From the NCBI GenBank assembly GCA_973895155.1, contig OZ316891.1, positions 16,988,001 to 17,052,000 of the forward strand: a DNA stretch of 64,000 nt, read 5' to 3'. Shown piece by piece: positions 1-12,191 of this stretch. Numbering within the stretch: the stretch's first letter is position 1; each line of letters starts with the position of its first letter. Position numbers and translations under genes: made by a program. The stretch comes from Marsupella aquatica. Taxonomy: Eukaryota > Marchantiophyta. A model generated the notes under the pieces. That model was not told the DNA's origin and searched no databases. It saw only the letters and a program-made list of their open reading frames with translations.

Positions 1-3000
1 GTTGGCTCGGGAATCATTCTCGGCTACGGCCTCAGCCTCGGCTATGGTCTCCCCGGCCTGCTCAAGAGGCGGATCTGGGATACCGGCCTCATTATTGAGT
101 AGTTCGGCTTGGGCCGCGCCATCCCCACCCTTGGTGATAGCGGGATCTATTGCCGTGTTCATGCCGGAGGTTGGTGCTGGGTCTACCTCCTTGGTCACCA
201 CGGCCAGTGGAGTCGTATTACTCCTTGACCCTGAAGGTTTCCGCTTCTTCTTCTTTTCTGGTTCGGTAGCTGGTCCCTTCCCCTTCCCACTTACTTTTGT
301 CACTGGTGCAGGTGGCGCGGCTTGTTCTTCGGCCAGTACCACTCCTGGTAACTTGGTTGCCCCAATTGGAGTTGGGCCTGATGAAGACAAGCACTTAAAT
401 ACTGCGGCTTGTTTCTTCAGCCGCTCTGTTTGGTTGTCAGCCCGCCGCTGTAGGTTCTCCATCTTCCTCGTGATTTCCTCCAACTCCTCCTGGGTCCCAT
501 CCAGGTCCTTGCACGCCTTCTGGGCTTCCTCCAGTTCTCTGTTCAAGGTAGCCCTCTCCTCCCGGGTTGCTCTTAGCTCCTTGTCGAGCTCTGCAATGAT
601 GACAGACTCCATCTGGTTCATCTTGGCGTAAGTCTGATCGAGCATCTCGTCCTTCTCCCGTAGGTCGGCCTTGAAGCTGGCCGTCAGGGACGCAAGCTCC
701 TGCTGCAGCGCCATAATCCCTTGATAGGATTTCCCTAACTCGGCCTCCTTCTGCTCAAGGGCTCCGCGGATTTTCTCGAGCTCCCCCTTCAACGCCCATT
801 CCTTTCTTTGGGTCTCCGCCATGGCCCGGTTGTTGGCTGTTATGTGGGCCTCCTCTGCATTCCTCAGCTCCTTCTTCCATTTCTCCCTGTCCTTGATTGC
901 GTCGGCCAATTCTCCTTGGGTCCGCGTTAGTAGATTCTCGATCATCCGATTATCAGATTGTGCGGTATCCAACTGGCCCTGCATGATATTTAGCTCATGC
1001 CGCTTAATCCGCAGCTCATCTTGGGCTTTCTTGGCCACCCTCAGGTCCTTGATTTCGGCTTCCCTTTCCCTAAGCCGACGGATGACCTCGTCCTTCTTGC
1101 TTCTTTCCAAGGCCACCGCTTCTTCTAATTGGCGTTTCTCCAACATCTCCCTCTGAAAAAAGGGTCCCTGCTCCAACTCCTCCCCAAATATGCTGAGCGC
1201 CAGTTCTCCACACATCTCCCCGTACTCCATGGCTCTGTCTTTAGCATAGGTGGAGGAAGTAGAAGTCATCGGCATCATCCACCGCGGCCTCTGCTCCCAA
1301 GCCGTCTTGCGGATCTCTTCAATCGTGGCTAGAGGTTTGCTTCCTTTTTCGGCTAGCCGCTTGATGTCCTCCGACCAATCTCCTCCTGGCAAATCCTTTT
1401 CTCTAGCCAGGGCTGCCTCCTCTTCCTGCCTAATTCGCTCCTGAAATTCCTGCGCCGTCTATTTTATGCCGTCAAAGCTCGGGGGAGCAACATCTGGTGG
1501 GGGAGACTCAGGGCTACTCTGCTGGTTGGGGTCCCCTCGTACTACCCTTGGAAGTGTGGGGATAAACCGGCCACAGGTCCTTACTCCTGGAACGTGATGG
1601 TCCGACCCATAGCCGGAGTTATCATGGCTGTAGTCCTCCACTGCCTCCTCTACTTCTTGGACTTCCGGCTTCTCCCTCTCCTCTTCGTCGGTAGGAGCTT
1701 CAGGCAATTCTGCCTCAGATTCAGAGCTTGAGACTCCCACGTACATTCGAACACCCTGCTTGGATTCTGGCCTGATTTTGCTTAGGTTGACCTCTGGGGC
1801 AGTGTCCTGCATTGTTGCCATTGCCGTTGTCATTGCCGATGCCGATCTCTTCTCTTTCTCCAGTAGTTTCAGTAGTTTCTGCATGCCTGGTTGCTGCATC
1901 GGCAAGTCTTCCTTCCTTGGCCTAAACACCTGCTCGATCGTCAGGCTAACAGGTGGTTGAGGCTTCTCTGCTACCGGCCTCGGTGCTGGGGCTTCCTCGG
2001 GTGCCCTTACCTGCAGGGGAAGTACTAGGGCAAAGGTCTGACCTCTGGCATACCGGCACAATAGCGGCATGTGATAGCCAAGCCGCGACACGCTCCCCAT
2101 GCCGATTACCTGCTGCTCCTCCTTTAAGATCTTCTTCAATTGGTTGAGGAGGTACCCGTTGTAGTCCCGGCTTGGGTCTGGCCTCTCTGCCAGATAGACC
2201 TGTGCCTTGCCGATCTCTGCCCTCGGCAAGTTACAATGCATGGTCACCCGCAAGAAGTCGATCATCTCTCCTATGTGTGGGTTGGTGCAGGTGTTCCGGA
2301 AGAAGCCATTCTTCGTTGATGGCCCGGGGAACGACCGGAACTCCTTGTCAGGCAAGGTCTTCCTGGTATCAACTTTGGTCTTATTGCCTATCGGCAAGCC
2401 AAACACTTCGGCAATCACCTTGGGAGTAAGATAGAAATCCTTCCCATATATCCTCGTGCAATTGGTCTCGGGTTCCCATGACCCCACAAATTCTAATAGG
2501 TCTGAATCCGGCACCTCCGGCTTCAGCCATGGTAATCTTACAAAGGCCTCTAAGCCGGATCCGGCCATGAAGCCTTGGTACTTCTTGGTCTGCATGGCCG
2601 TAAAGCATGCATCCTCCTCCCGTGCAAAATGTAGTTGCACCTCCACCGGTAGGGTTGCCGCCCAGCCTTTCCAGGTGTCATCCCTGGTTGGAATGGCATT
2701 GATGGGATCGACCTCCTCCTCTTCGGCTTCTCCCTGCCTCCTGCTCTGCTGCTCGGCTGGCTTCCTTGGTGCCGCCGACCTCGTTCTTTTTGCCGGGGTG
2801 ACTTCATCGTTGACGGCTCCCTTCCTCTTCATCTCTGCTGCCGTGGAGGTTTCTCCTAGAACCGTTGCCGGGGTCCACCTTTCCGTGCTACCCTTCAATT
2901 CCCAGTGTATGTCGTTGCAGTTCTTGATGGCCTCTCGAATGCCGATGATTCTGTCTTCGCAAAACAGAAGATCGTCGAGCTGATTGGAAGTAGGAGTCCA

Positions 3001-3562
3001 CAAGAACTCGGCGTTGATGAGTTTGCCTCCTAAGAAAGCCGTCTTCTGTAGCTCCCACAATCGAGCGAGCTCCTGCCGTTCTCGAGCTGCCCTTTCTGAT
3101 TCCTCGTCCTCGTAAGTCTTGATGTACTCAGTTGCCTGTTCGAACAGGCATCCCCAGAAATGTGCCGCTTGATTGACGTTGCTCATACCCTCCTTAGGTC
3201 GATCGTCGGTATCTACTCTCTCCCCAAGTGTTTGCCTAAGCAGCTGACAGTAGTTGGCCTCCCGTAGTCGTCTGCCTAGTTCGTGCTCGCAAATGAGCCA
3301 CCATCTCCTGCAAGCGCTCCTTACCCCTCTCCTCTTCCGGTCCTTTCTCCCGTTGATCCTTCCTAGCCGCCGACGCTTAACGCGCCCTAACCCTAATCTT
3401 GTTTTCACCCCCAGCGTCCTTACCTCCGGCCTCGGCCCGGGTTCCATGGTCGCCCCTAATTGTTTATATTTTCCTTGCTTTGTCCCTATACTAAGGTGTT
3501 TCTAGGGTGCATTCCTGCTTTACCCACTTAACTGGCCGAGTGATTCCTGGCTAGGCATCACA
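1..3562 (-). mobile_element. Giant-LTR retroelement, partial LTR, antisense (copy 1)
   Basis: Reverse-complement copy of the LTR defined completely at 38060-42733. The LTR start (TGTGATGCCTAGCC, read on the minus strand) lies at 3562, and the copy runs off the left window edge inside the coiled-coil part of its reading frame. It is inserted into the tail of the antisense pseudogene at 3563-4366. The adjoining 5 bp (CCCTA) would be the TSD, but the other end is outside the window. Whether this is a solo LTR or one end of a full element cannot be seen. Confidence 0.85.
1459..3447 (-). pseudogene. LTR-borne plant-mobile-domain-like protein, N-terminal 662 codons
   Basis: First part of the long LTR reading frame. 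The protein starts with a basic Arg/Lys-rich stretch (about residues 1-55), then a helical region. A domain around residues 250-450 contains YGKDFYLTPKVIAEVFGLP, which resembles the 'putative plant transposon protein' / plant-mobile-domain type found in plant retroelements. A Pro-rich and acidic linker follows. The frame stops at TAG directly after GIK; the sister copy at 32778-36199 has CAG there, so the stop looks secondary. The coiled-coil continuation is visible on the minus strand in 1-1458. The role is unknown. The family resemblance is by eye. Confidence 0.65.
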
Positions 3563-4366
3563 CCCTACAAAGTCGATATCTTCCGGCTCTGGGTCATCTT
3601 CAGACTCTGGTAAGCTCTGAATTTCTGGATCCAAGACTCCATATTTCACATAGCTGCTCTTGGTGCCAAATGCACTCTTCTCATGTTTGAATAAGGTTTG
3701 GTCATGAGAGTATAGATGTACCAAGTAACAGGAGAGAGCAGTGGGGGCTCTGTTGGACAAGGCGGAGACCTGCTTCTCTAGAACACTTGAGAAGATAGTA
3801 GCCCATGATACCTCTCTGGTTTTGAAGAAGGAAGCAATGATAGTACTTCCTACTTTAAGAATCACCCTCCTTGGTTTCTCTGGATATATGAGGGGGACTA
3901 GGAATGCCATCACGTTCCTGAGGTCCTTGTGAGTACACTGGTTGATGGTCCATCATTCTTTGGCATCCATCTTGCCACCAAAGTATTCCACTGTGAGATT
4001 CTCTCCTCTGGGGCAGAAGCCACTCCCTTTCACTGGTAGCTGAAAAGCTTCTCCAACGAATGCCTTGGTCCAAGCTTCTGGTCGAGCTCGTGCAGTCTTC
4101 TGAAATTCTATGGGAGGAACTCCTGCCAGCACTTCCCTTACCATGTCTTCACTCAGAAATCCCCAAGTAAGATCCATCAAGGAGGCACAGCCCATTAGTG
4201 TAAGATCTTTTCGGAGCTGTTCCTTCTCAACTGCATCAGTAGGAATGAGGGGTCTCAAGGGCTTCATGGTGATCTGAGCCTCCTTCCTCTTTGAACGTCG
4301 TACTTCAGGCTTTACTGGAGTCCCACTCTGAGTCTTGGAAGAAGGACTGCTCTTGGCACTCTTCAT
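3563..4366 (-). pseudogene. Plant-mobile-domain-like protein related to the element C gene, broken
   Basis: One minus-strand frame of about 270 codons beginning MKSAKSSPSS, interrupted by TGA at 3953-3955 and cut at its 3' end by the LTR inserted at 3562. It shares a signature with the gene at 16799-19224: an 'aWt..f...Fq.p' segment, then W-x-I-N-Q-C-T-x-x-D-L-R followed by FLVPLIYPEKP, and a tail containing 'vsWA.I....l..qv'. This makes it a member of the same LTR-borne protein family. It ends in an acidic tail. No catalytic motif is visible. Confidence 0.5.
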
Positions 4367-5209
4367 ACTGAAAATGGTGGTTGGAGTAGCAAACAGATTT
4401 GAACCGGTGAAGGCACAAGGTAGGAGCTAGAAGTGAATATAGCCTCTATAATTACTCCGTCGCGTATATCAACCAACCTTCTCTATCTCAGCACACTTTC
4501 AGCGAAAATGAACGTCCAGCAAGCGAGATATAGCAGAAACCGGTTTGCCACCGGTTCAGTTCCGGTTCAGAAACCGGCTCAAGCCCCGGAAGTAGACAAC
4601 TATCAAAACAGGGGGCCTTAGCGCCAATCTCCACATCCCCAGCCTTCCCTCCAAGCGTAGGAGTAGGCTGCCACCTCACACGAGTCTGTCAAGGCTCTCT
4701 TATACCTTTCTCTCACAGAAACTAGAATGGTCCTATAATCCGGACCCAAGATCCTCAATCGGAAGGGAAGAGCCTCCTTTCTCTATTGCTTCGACAAGCC
4801 TATTCACTCGGGAGCTCAAAACTTACTCTATTCAGCTTTGAGAGGTGTGAGAAGAGCAAAACCGGTTCGGCCTTAAGAGGGATTCCGGCTCACTGTCAGG
4901 AGTCCAATGCTTATGGGTTTTCCCCAGGACGAAGAGCGTAGCCTCGGCTTCAAGAACCTGGTGTTAGATTTTCTTGATAGCGTCCGGAGACGATTTTACG
5001 GCTTCCGGTTTGTGGTCCGGTTTCCTTCTCTTTACCAAGAAATACTTTCTTCCGGTTGAGCCTCTTTTCCTTCTCTTAATCTCTTGAATGGTTGTGAGAC
5101 TTTCAATAATGGTTTGCTTAGCATTTAAGGTTCTTCTTTCCCGCTTCAAAGGCAAAAAAAATTAATTTTTCCACTTTCTTTATTCCTTTCTTCTTAACCA
5201 TGTTATCAC
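4367..5209. other. Unassigned stretch upstream of the antisense mobile-domain pseudogene
   Basis: No convincing gene. Several short CCGGTT-containing segments occur. By analogy with element C, which has about 450 bp between LTR start and first codon, this could be LTR leader sequence on the minus strand. No terminal TG or TSD was identified. Confidence 0.3.
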
Positions 5210-5904
5210 ACTTGCCAATCTTTGGCCTCGGCAAGTTGCAATGCATGGTTACCTGTAAGAAATCAATCATCTCTCCGATGTGCGGGTTGGTGCAGGTGTT
5301 CTGGAAGAAGCCATTCTTCGTTGATGGTCCTGGGAACAACCAGAACTCCTTGTCAGGCAAGGTCTTTCTGGTATCTACTTTGGTCTTATTGCCCATTGAC
5401 AAGCCAAACGCTTCTGCCATTCTTGAGTTGCTCTTTTTGATTCTTCGTCCTCGTAGGTCCCAATGTACTCAGTTGCCCGTTCGAACAGGCATCCCCAAAA
5501 ATGAGCAGCTTGATTGACGTTGCTCATACCCTTCTTGAGTTGATAGTCGGTATCTCCTCCCGCCTAGAGTGCTTGCCTAAGCAGCTGACAGTAGTTGGTT
5601 TCACGTAGTCGTCTGCTTAGTTTGTGCTTGCAAATGAGCCACCATTCCTTGCGATTGGTCCTTACCCCCCTCTTGCCTGGTCTTCTTTCCCGTTGGTTAC
5701 CCATAGCCGCCGGCACTTAGCGCGCCCTAACCCTAATTGTGTTCCCTCCCCCGACAACCTTACTTCCGGCCTCGGCTCAGCTTCCATAGTCACCCTTAAT
5801 TGTTTATATTTTCCTTGTTTTTGTTACTATACTAATGTGTTTCCAGGGTACACTCCTGATTTTACCATTTAAACTGGCCTAGTGATTCCTGGCTAGGCAT
5901 CACA
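5210..5904 (-). mobile_element. Giant-LTR fragment with internal deletion (copy 3)
   Basis: Begins at 5904 with the same TGTGATGCCTAGCC terminus as the other copies. The first 480 bases encode the N-terminal part of the LTR frame. At about 5421 the sequence jumps to the FGLSMGNKTKVDTRKTLPD region, so several hundred codons are deleted. Homology ends near 5210. It is non-functional. Confidence 0.75.
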
Positions 5905-5948
5905 GGGAGAAGACTTAGTTCATCTTAGCGCAAGAAAAGGCGAGGCAC

Positions 5949-6660
5949 AAGGAGTTGGTAGGGAACATCAGGGCTCGTTTGATTTCACAAATTAAGGGGA
6001 ATTAGATTTGCTACATAGGCTTGATAGATGGCTTGGGGGTCTCACTACATGGGGACCTCCCCATCACCTGCGACGTTTTTAGGCCTTGGACCCCCTAAAA
6101 TGTAAGAAAAACATATTATTTTTTAACCCCTATAAAGTTGGAATATTCTTGGAATATTCCAAAAATTGGATTAAAAAGGCCCTAATGTTCTTATAAGTCT
6201 CAAAATTGAATTTAAAAGACCCTATTGTTCTTCTACAAAAATTCTTAAGTCTTCCCTTACAACCAATAAAATGACCCTATCCTTCGTCGCACATGATATG
6301 CCATTTTTGTGGAAGTGAAACCCCCGAGATAGATGGCTATGGGGCTGGTAGATTCTGTTGACAGATGGAGATGGGGTGCCTACTGTTTGTGGGCTGGTGA
6401 TTGTTGGGATCTCTCCCGTTTCATGGACTGGGCAATCTGCAACCCGGTTGGAGGTTTTTGATTAGGGTACTGCTCTGGGATTGGTAGGTGCTCCTGAGAA
6501 GACTGTAGGCTTTGGATTGTGTGGCACTTTTTCTTGACTCTCAGGTATACTCGCCTGTTGGCTTTATGTGTTCTTCTTGGCCTTTCTGGCTTCTATTGCC
6601 CTTGGGCCTGCTGGTTCCCCCCATCCGTGGGTTCACGGGGAATAAATGTTTAATTAAAAA
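5949..6660 (+). mobile_element. 5'-truncated LINE, 3' tail only, with 16-bp TSD
   Basis: The 3' end (near 6605-6660) has the same tail as the LINE at 50234-52910: a CCCCCATCCGTGGG motif, then an A-rich end. It is bracketed by the direct repeat AGAAAAGGCGAGGCAC at 5933-5948 and 6661-6676, the signature of target-primed reverse transcription. A 294-bp MITE (6034-6327) is inserted inside it. No coding sequence remains. Confidence 0.75.
6034..6327. mobile_element. MITE, 294 bp, 11-bp TSD
   Basis: Flanked by a perfect 11-bp duplication, GATAGATGGCT, at 6023-6033 and 6328-6338. Ends are imperfect inverted repeats: TGGGGGTCTCACT on the left, TCGGGGGTTTCACT read inward from the right. Internal sequence is AT-rich and non-coding. 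TSD length fits a MULE-derived MITE. It is nested in the LINE fragment. Confidence 0.75.
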
Positions 6661-7171
6661 AGAAAAGGCGAGGCACGGGGAGTCCCGGCCTGAGCAGGGT
6701 CAGAGTGCACTAAGGAGTGAGATCCGGAGTCGAGCTTGTTCTTTGCTGAGTAAATGTAGTCTTTTCCCTCTGATTCTATCGTGAGTAACTGGTATTGTGT
6801 GCATGCTTTGTCTGGGCAAAGGCACCATTTCAAGGGACGTACCGGGTGCGGACTAACAGTAAGGATTGCCACAAATTACATGTTGCAAGGTTCTAAGTCG
6901 CGTCAATGGCTTGAAAGTCCCAAGCCAGGAGTTAGTCTGAGTCACTAATTGTGGGAATATTCCAGCGGTGGAAAACAAATATACCTATGACCAGTGCTAG
7001 TTGCGTAAATATTATACCGGTAAGTATATCGACTTAGCCCGACTTAGGGCTAATTAGGACTACTACACACCTCCTTGCTTGAACCCTCACCCCTACTAGT
7101 GGTTGTGGTTGCCCTAGGGAACTAACTCGGATTTAAGGCCTGGGTTATGGGCGCGACATACGGTGACCGGT
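6661..7171 (+). mobile_element. LTR remnant (R-U5 side) of a decayed Ty3-type element
   Basis: Directly precedes the primer-binding-like site at 7175 and the gag remnant. It contains a segment near 6955-6985 resembling the 'attccagcg.cggaa...catacctaac' block of the 42.5-kb LTR, so it is a diverged relative. The upstream part of this LTR probably lies at 5905-5948 before the LINE insertion. The LTR start was not identified. Confidence 0.45.
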
Positions 7172-7174
7172 TTT

Positions 7175-7194
7175 TTGGCGCTAGATGGAGGGGG
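7175..7194 (+). promoter_or_regulatory. Putative retroelement primer-binding site
   Basis: TGGCGCTAGATGGAGGGGGC, also present at 48413-48432 immediately after a defined LTR end. It begins with TGG, as expected for a site complementary to a tRNA 3' CCA end. The matching tRNA was not identified. Confidence 0.55.
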
Positions 7195-7272
7195 CACTCA
7201 TTTTGCCTTATGAGTGGAGCCGTGTAGTGAGCTATTAACCTGTGATTTTGTCCTTGATGCATAGAAAGGGGC

Positions 7273-9290
7273 ATGCCCCTTACCCGCTCGCGATCTGCGT
7301 ATTTACAACACACAGACGGAGCATCAAGTTTGGAAGGAAACACTGCATCTAGAAGAGCGGGGAGCTTGGCTTCCCATGCGGGATTGCTTATTGCAATGGG
7401 AACCCAAGCACCAACTACGGGAGGGCCTCCACTGGTTCCACTGGTTGAGCCAGCCCCGCAAGTACCAGGTGCATTGCGTTCCCCTACGGCTCAGAACATG
7501 TCGCAGCGATCTTGGTTCCACTATTGATCCTTCAAGGGACGACCCCAATGAATGGCTAGCTGAATTTGAGGCCACAGCCAAGGCAAATGGCAAGGAAGCC
7601 ATTAAGCTAACCATTCTTCCAGGCGTGCTACGGGGAGAAGCACGGCTGTGGTTTAACTTGCAACCCCCCGGCTTCATGTGGGGCCAGTTCCAGATGGCAT
7701 TCTTGCAAGAGTTTAGGCCTATGGGTATCAAATCTCGGGCTCTGTCAAAAATTGGATGGATGTAGATGGGTAAGCATGACTCACTTCGCAAATTCCTACA
7801 GAGATTCCAGAAGGTTGCCACCAAGATTTGGCCTAAGCCCGATGACTCCTCGTTGAGGAAATGGTTTGTCAATGCGCTACCTCAGAAGATGGCGTTTTCA
7901 GTGCTAGAAAAGAAGACCACCACCCTACAATAGGCAATCGATAGTGCAGAATCCTTCAGGGAATTGCACTATGCCTCTCAGCTTAATCGAAGGACCAAGC
8001 ATAAGAAGAGTAGGAGGTATCATACCTTCAGCGATTCCGACTCTAAGTATCATAAGAGGAAAAGGAAGAAAAGACGGTGGCATAAGAAAAAAGGGGTGGA
8101 TGAGCTCCTCTTCAAACTTTGACTTAGAGTCTAGCGATTCACTATCCAATAGTCCAACCTCAACTGGCTCATCCTCCAGCGACACCGAGTCAGATTCTCG
8201 TAACCGCCAAAAGGAAGAAGGGATCACGGTCAGATACGGGTAAACATAAACCGCGAACAAAGGTTGTCACCACAGACCCCAAGGCCGCGGAGGTAGAGAA
8301 GTTGAACGAGATCACCGACCGGCTAAAAGCACTATCCGTGCATTTGGCGGAGAAACCGCCAGACAAAAAGAAACCACCGGAAACCCGAGCGCGTGCTTGG
8401 TGCTCCAAGTGTTATCAGTCTGGACACGTGGTGCAGGAATGCCCAAGATGGAACACTCGTGTACACCAGATAGAGTTGGAGCTCGGACAGTCCAAGCTAG
8501 AGGGAAGCATGATGGAATACTTCTTCAAGGATCCGGTCGAGGCGGTGTTCCAGATGAGTATGATGGGACCTCGCACGATAAGCAGCCACAGTCCAGGGTT
8601 CCATACTCCATATCCGTATCCAGCAAATGGGCGTGGCCCCTAGGTGGTTAGTAATCCAAGTATCCCACCTAAACCCGGAGTCTGGCGGACCCCAGTGTGC
8701 TATAATTGCGAGAAACCTGGTCACTTTGCCCGAGAATGCACGGAGCAGCGGAAGCAAGGGGATGGGAGAGCACTTCCATTGTGCCAGGTCTGTCAAACCT
8801 AGGCACATTCCATGACAAACTGTCCCTTGGTGTTAGCCGCAAAGGCCGGAGCCGTCCGAGCCGCTCTACCCGCAACCCCACCGACTATGAATGCGGTGGC
8901 GTAGATGGTAACGGTGGAATGGCAGGATGACACCACCGAGTGGATCGACCTAATAGAAGCAATTGAGCAAATAGGGGCACGCGCGGATGACGAATGTTAC
9001 CGTGTTTCTACCCGATCATCTCGCAAGAAGGACAAGTACGAGGATGGACGGGCGCAAAAGGATGACAAGCAGAGAGATGTGGTCGCGGAGAAGCATAGTC
9101 CGGTAGAACCAAATGAGCAGGAAGACTACCAGCGGGATCACCCAAAGTTGTTTTACCCGCAAGTAGAGGAGCTGGTCAAGAAGCAGTTGGAAGCCTATAA
9201 GGCCCAAGAGCACAAAAAAGCCATTAAAAAGGATATTGCCGATACTAAGGCCGCTGAAGAAGCTGAGGAAGCTAAGGCTGCCTCGTAAGC
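7273..9290 (+). pseudogene. gag pseudogene of a Ty3-type retroelement
   Basis: Decayed homologue of the intact gag at 48478-50232. The capsid-like segment (DPNEWLAEFEATAKANG ... LPGVLRGEARLW ... EFRPMG ... KFLQRFQKV) lies at about 7530-7900. A Lys/Ser-rich region follows, then three CCHC zinc knuckles: WCSKCYQSGHVVQEC near 8395, CYNCEKPGHFAREC near 8700, and a third near 8780 broken by a stop. The C-terminal piece (8905-9288) ends in a Glu/Lys/Ala-rich helix. Frameshifts near 7500, 7765, 7930 and 8240 and several stops disable it. The known role of the family is the particle shell and RNA packaging. Confidence 0.85.
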
Positions 9291-9790
9291 TCAAGCCAAG
9301 GAAGCAAAAGTGTCAAAATCTACGACCCCACCGACCAACCAGTACAACATCAAGAAAGACGTTCAAAATTGTGCAGCCACGGCCACCGTCAGACAATTGT
9401 TACGGACCCCATTAGGGGTCTCTTGCAAATTCTCTGCCATGAGGTTGCACCACATCATCACAACTAGCCACAAACAGGAATGATCCTACTTTTAACAATA
9501 ACAAACATGCACATTCCTATTTGTGGCAAAAGCAACGTAATTTTTGGGGCGCCATGCCGTAAATACTAAACGTAAAAAAAACCAAAATACAAAGGAAGAG
9601 ATGTCATTTAGTAAAACAAAGTTACCATTTTGATGTTTGTCAAAGATATATCAGTGTTTTATATCAAAATGTTTGTATTTTTTAATTGTTTACAAGTTTG
9701 AAAAAATCAATTGATAGAAATGTACATAATTAAAACCCATTTGGCTTCACATTGTAAAACTAAATAATAAATCTCCTTAGTACTTGATAA
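9291..9790. other. gag-pol linker remnant and AT-rich sequence
   Basis: Coding-like continuation of the gag element to about 9480, including a segment starting TTACGGACCCCATTAGG. A similar segment is present as an isolated scrap at 63667-63755. From 9490 the sequence is AT-rich with no recognisable gene. Confidence 0.4.
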
Positions 9791-10270
9791 AAAAAATTAA
9801 TGTTTGATTCATTGGAAAATTCAAGATCAAGATTTAGAAACTCGTGATCTCTTTAGTAATGTCTTGATAAAATCTTTCAATGTCACTCATTGGAAAGCTA
9901 GAGTAAAATTAAAAACTCATCATCTCTTTAGTACTTGACAAAATCTATCAATGTTAGGTTCATTGGAAAGCTAGAGAAATTCAGATACTCATGATCTCCC
10001 TATTTCTTGACAAATAATCTCAATGTCACACATTAGAAAGCTAAAAAGATTGAAAACCTCCTGATCTCTTGAGCACCGTGACAAAATCTGACATAAAATT
10101 TGTAAATGTCAGACTCAATGTTAGAAAGCTAAAAGAATGAATCATGAACTCATAATCAAAATTTCTTATACTAACACTCATTGGAAAGGCAAAGATATTC
10201 AAAAACTCATATGGAACTTGACAAAATTTGTCAATTTGAGGCTCATTGGAAACCCTTTCTCGATTAAGAG
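9790..10270. repeat. Degenerate tandem repeat, about 70-77 bp units
   Basis: About six to seven diverged copies sharing 'ctcatgatctctttagtacttgacaaaat' then 'caatgt...cattggaaagctaga'. AT-rich and non-coding. It separates the gag remnant from the protease scrap. Confidence 0.65.
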
Positions 10271-10904
10271 ATATCACAATCTTGTCACCGTCACAAACTT
10301 AACTGCTACAAATTGATTTCTTTGATTACATCACCATCGCTTGTCCACAATGCTTGCTTCCCGGCTTGAATTGTTTGCATCTCTTAGATAGTCTTCAACT
10401 AAAGCTCACTCTGAACACAGGTTGACGCCAAATGCAGCCTCTATGTCAAAGAAACAATTTTTGGTCTTCCCCTCACACCATAGCTTTCTTAAATAAAAAT
10501 AATTACAAATCCTTTGTTTGAAGTGACGGCTCGTTTGTTTTGTGTGAACATTCTTCCCACCAAATTGACAAGCGCTCTTTTGCCAACAGTTGAGTGTTGG
10601 GCTCTAGTCTGTCTTGTGGCGGTAATGCTCAATGTAACTCACAAACAATCAATCAAGAATGGTTGAAAGATTATTTCTCCAATGTGTAAGCAAAACCTAT
10701 AAGAAAACTCAATTCCTCCACATTCAACCTTTCGTTTGATTAATCTCTATCTTTTGAGCATTTGTTTTTGTACAAGCAAACACCAACACCATCGGGAGAC
10801 TCAAAACCGTTGGTTACCGCCTTGATGAAAATTGATTTCACTTAATCACGCAAACATTCCTTGGATGAACATGGAGGTCCACGGATTAATTGTAGGATAA
10901 CCCA
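10271..10904. other. Non-coding AT-rich interval
   Basis: No reading frame, structured repeat or element terminus could be recognised. Confidence 0.4.
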
Positions 10905-11135
10905 AAGTATTGGCAACAACTCAAGGAGATGCTGATAGGAAAAAGGCAAAGACGGCTCCCTCGGGTAAGCACCTTAGCCGACTATATGATGATTTACCAG
11001 GACCTAGAAGCGCCTGAGATTTCTATCGAGATATTGGGCTGCACTATTTAGTTTGTACCGATAGACGGCAGGTCCGGAGTAAATATCATGATGGAAGACA
11101 CTTCCGTGAGGTTAGGATATACGTCATATTAACCT
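10905..11135 (+). pseudogene. Retropepsin (aspartic protease) fragment of a retroelement pol
   Basis: A frame reading ...TLADYMMIYQDLEAPEIS... then a stop, then VPIDGRSGVNIMMEDTSVRLGY. The last part matches the retroelement protease signature D-G-G-S-G-V-N-I-M, with one Gly replaced by Arg. This is the pol part expected after the gag at 7273-9290, displaced by the intervening repeats. It is too short and broken to work. Confidence 0.6.
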
Positions 11136-11764
11136 ATCGCCCGTGCCATTTGGCTAGCAAACGACGTTGTCATGATAATTCAATTATTCATGATGAAATC
11201 ATTACCACTAAGTATATAAGTAAGTATATAGGTTAGCTTTATATATTGTTATGGGGTAACTAAATAATTTGACTATTATGTGTGTGCATGCAAGGTAAGC
11301 AACTATGCAAACCACAAGATGCATGCACAAATTGTTTGGATGCATGTGCAAATTGTTTTATTTGCATGCAATAGTCATTTTATGTACTATTGCATGTCAT
11401 ACTAGCTAGCATACATGATATACTAGCACACATTCCTACATTGGATGTGTGCCACTTGGCTTTCATCCAAACGTTTGGGCGTAATCCATGCCCTCTTGGA
11501 TTCAATATAAATAAAGTGGTGAGGGGCACTCTCTCCTCATTCTCATATTTTGATAATTTCCGCGTCGAAACGATGCTCTTTTCTTCTCTCATCTTTCTAT
11601 TCTATTCTTTGCCTTATGTACATAGTAGTGGGGCATCCTTTGGCCAGGATAGCAAAGGAATGAGTGGTAGACTTATAGATGGGACCTTAGGGAACAAGGT
11701 CTCTTTGGAAACTTAGGGGTGGGGCATCCTTTGGCCCGGATAGCAAAGGAACAAGAGAGTCATT
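11136..11764. other. AT-rich interval with possible promoter-like sequence
   Basis: Dispersed GCATGCA-type words, and near 11495-11560 a TATAAATAAA followed by CT-rich sequence, which would suit an LTR or promoter. A GGGGCATCCTTTGGCC segment is repeated at 11628 and 11721. No ends were found, so no element is called. Confidence 0.3.
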
Positions 11765-12191
11765 ATGAATCCAGGAGGGAGAGATATCCTTAATCTTCCC
11801 CTTCGTAATCCATTTTTGGTTAGAGTCCATCTTTTAGATAAGCCATCCATGAGGCAGCATTTAACTTATCACTTTGGAGCTCAATTTGTAGCTGCTGTTA
11901 TGAGTTCTAATGAGCCAATAGTATACCTAGTAGTGTCTTACCGAGAGGAGTGGGAGTGCATTATCTTTGTCCTTTATTGAAGTCATGGATCTAAATAGGA
12001 GTCCATATGATATTCCTATCTCATTTTCTCTTGGAGATATTAGGATTGTATGTCATAGAAAAATTAGTTTCCGAGATGTGTTGATCCGCAAGTATGGTGA
12101 AGTAGGATTTAATAGTATATTAGTTTCACCTGAACCTTTCTTAATACCCACCACCCTTCTTACAAGAGTTGTCATTTTGGTTTTAGTATAG
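11765..12191 (+). pseudogene. Unrecognised protein remnant in two overlapping frames
   Basis: A 71-codon frame (MNPGGRDILNLPLR...) overlaps, with a +1 shift near 11970, a 74-codon frame ending ...PTTLLTRVVILVLV. Together they look like one protein of about 140 residues broken by a frameshift. No known motif is recognised. It may belong to a retroelement given the context. Confidence 0.25.

Noticed and set aside
2-1444. Plus-strand open frames at 2-631, 821-1156 and similar frames opposite the giant LTR gene at other copies
   Set aside because: They are antisense shadows of the Glu/Lys-rich coiled-coil frame and recur opposite every copy.
3380-3400. Telomere-like CCCTAACCCTAA
   Set aside because: Only a two-unit match that recurs inside every copy of the giant LTR near its gene start; not a telomeric array.
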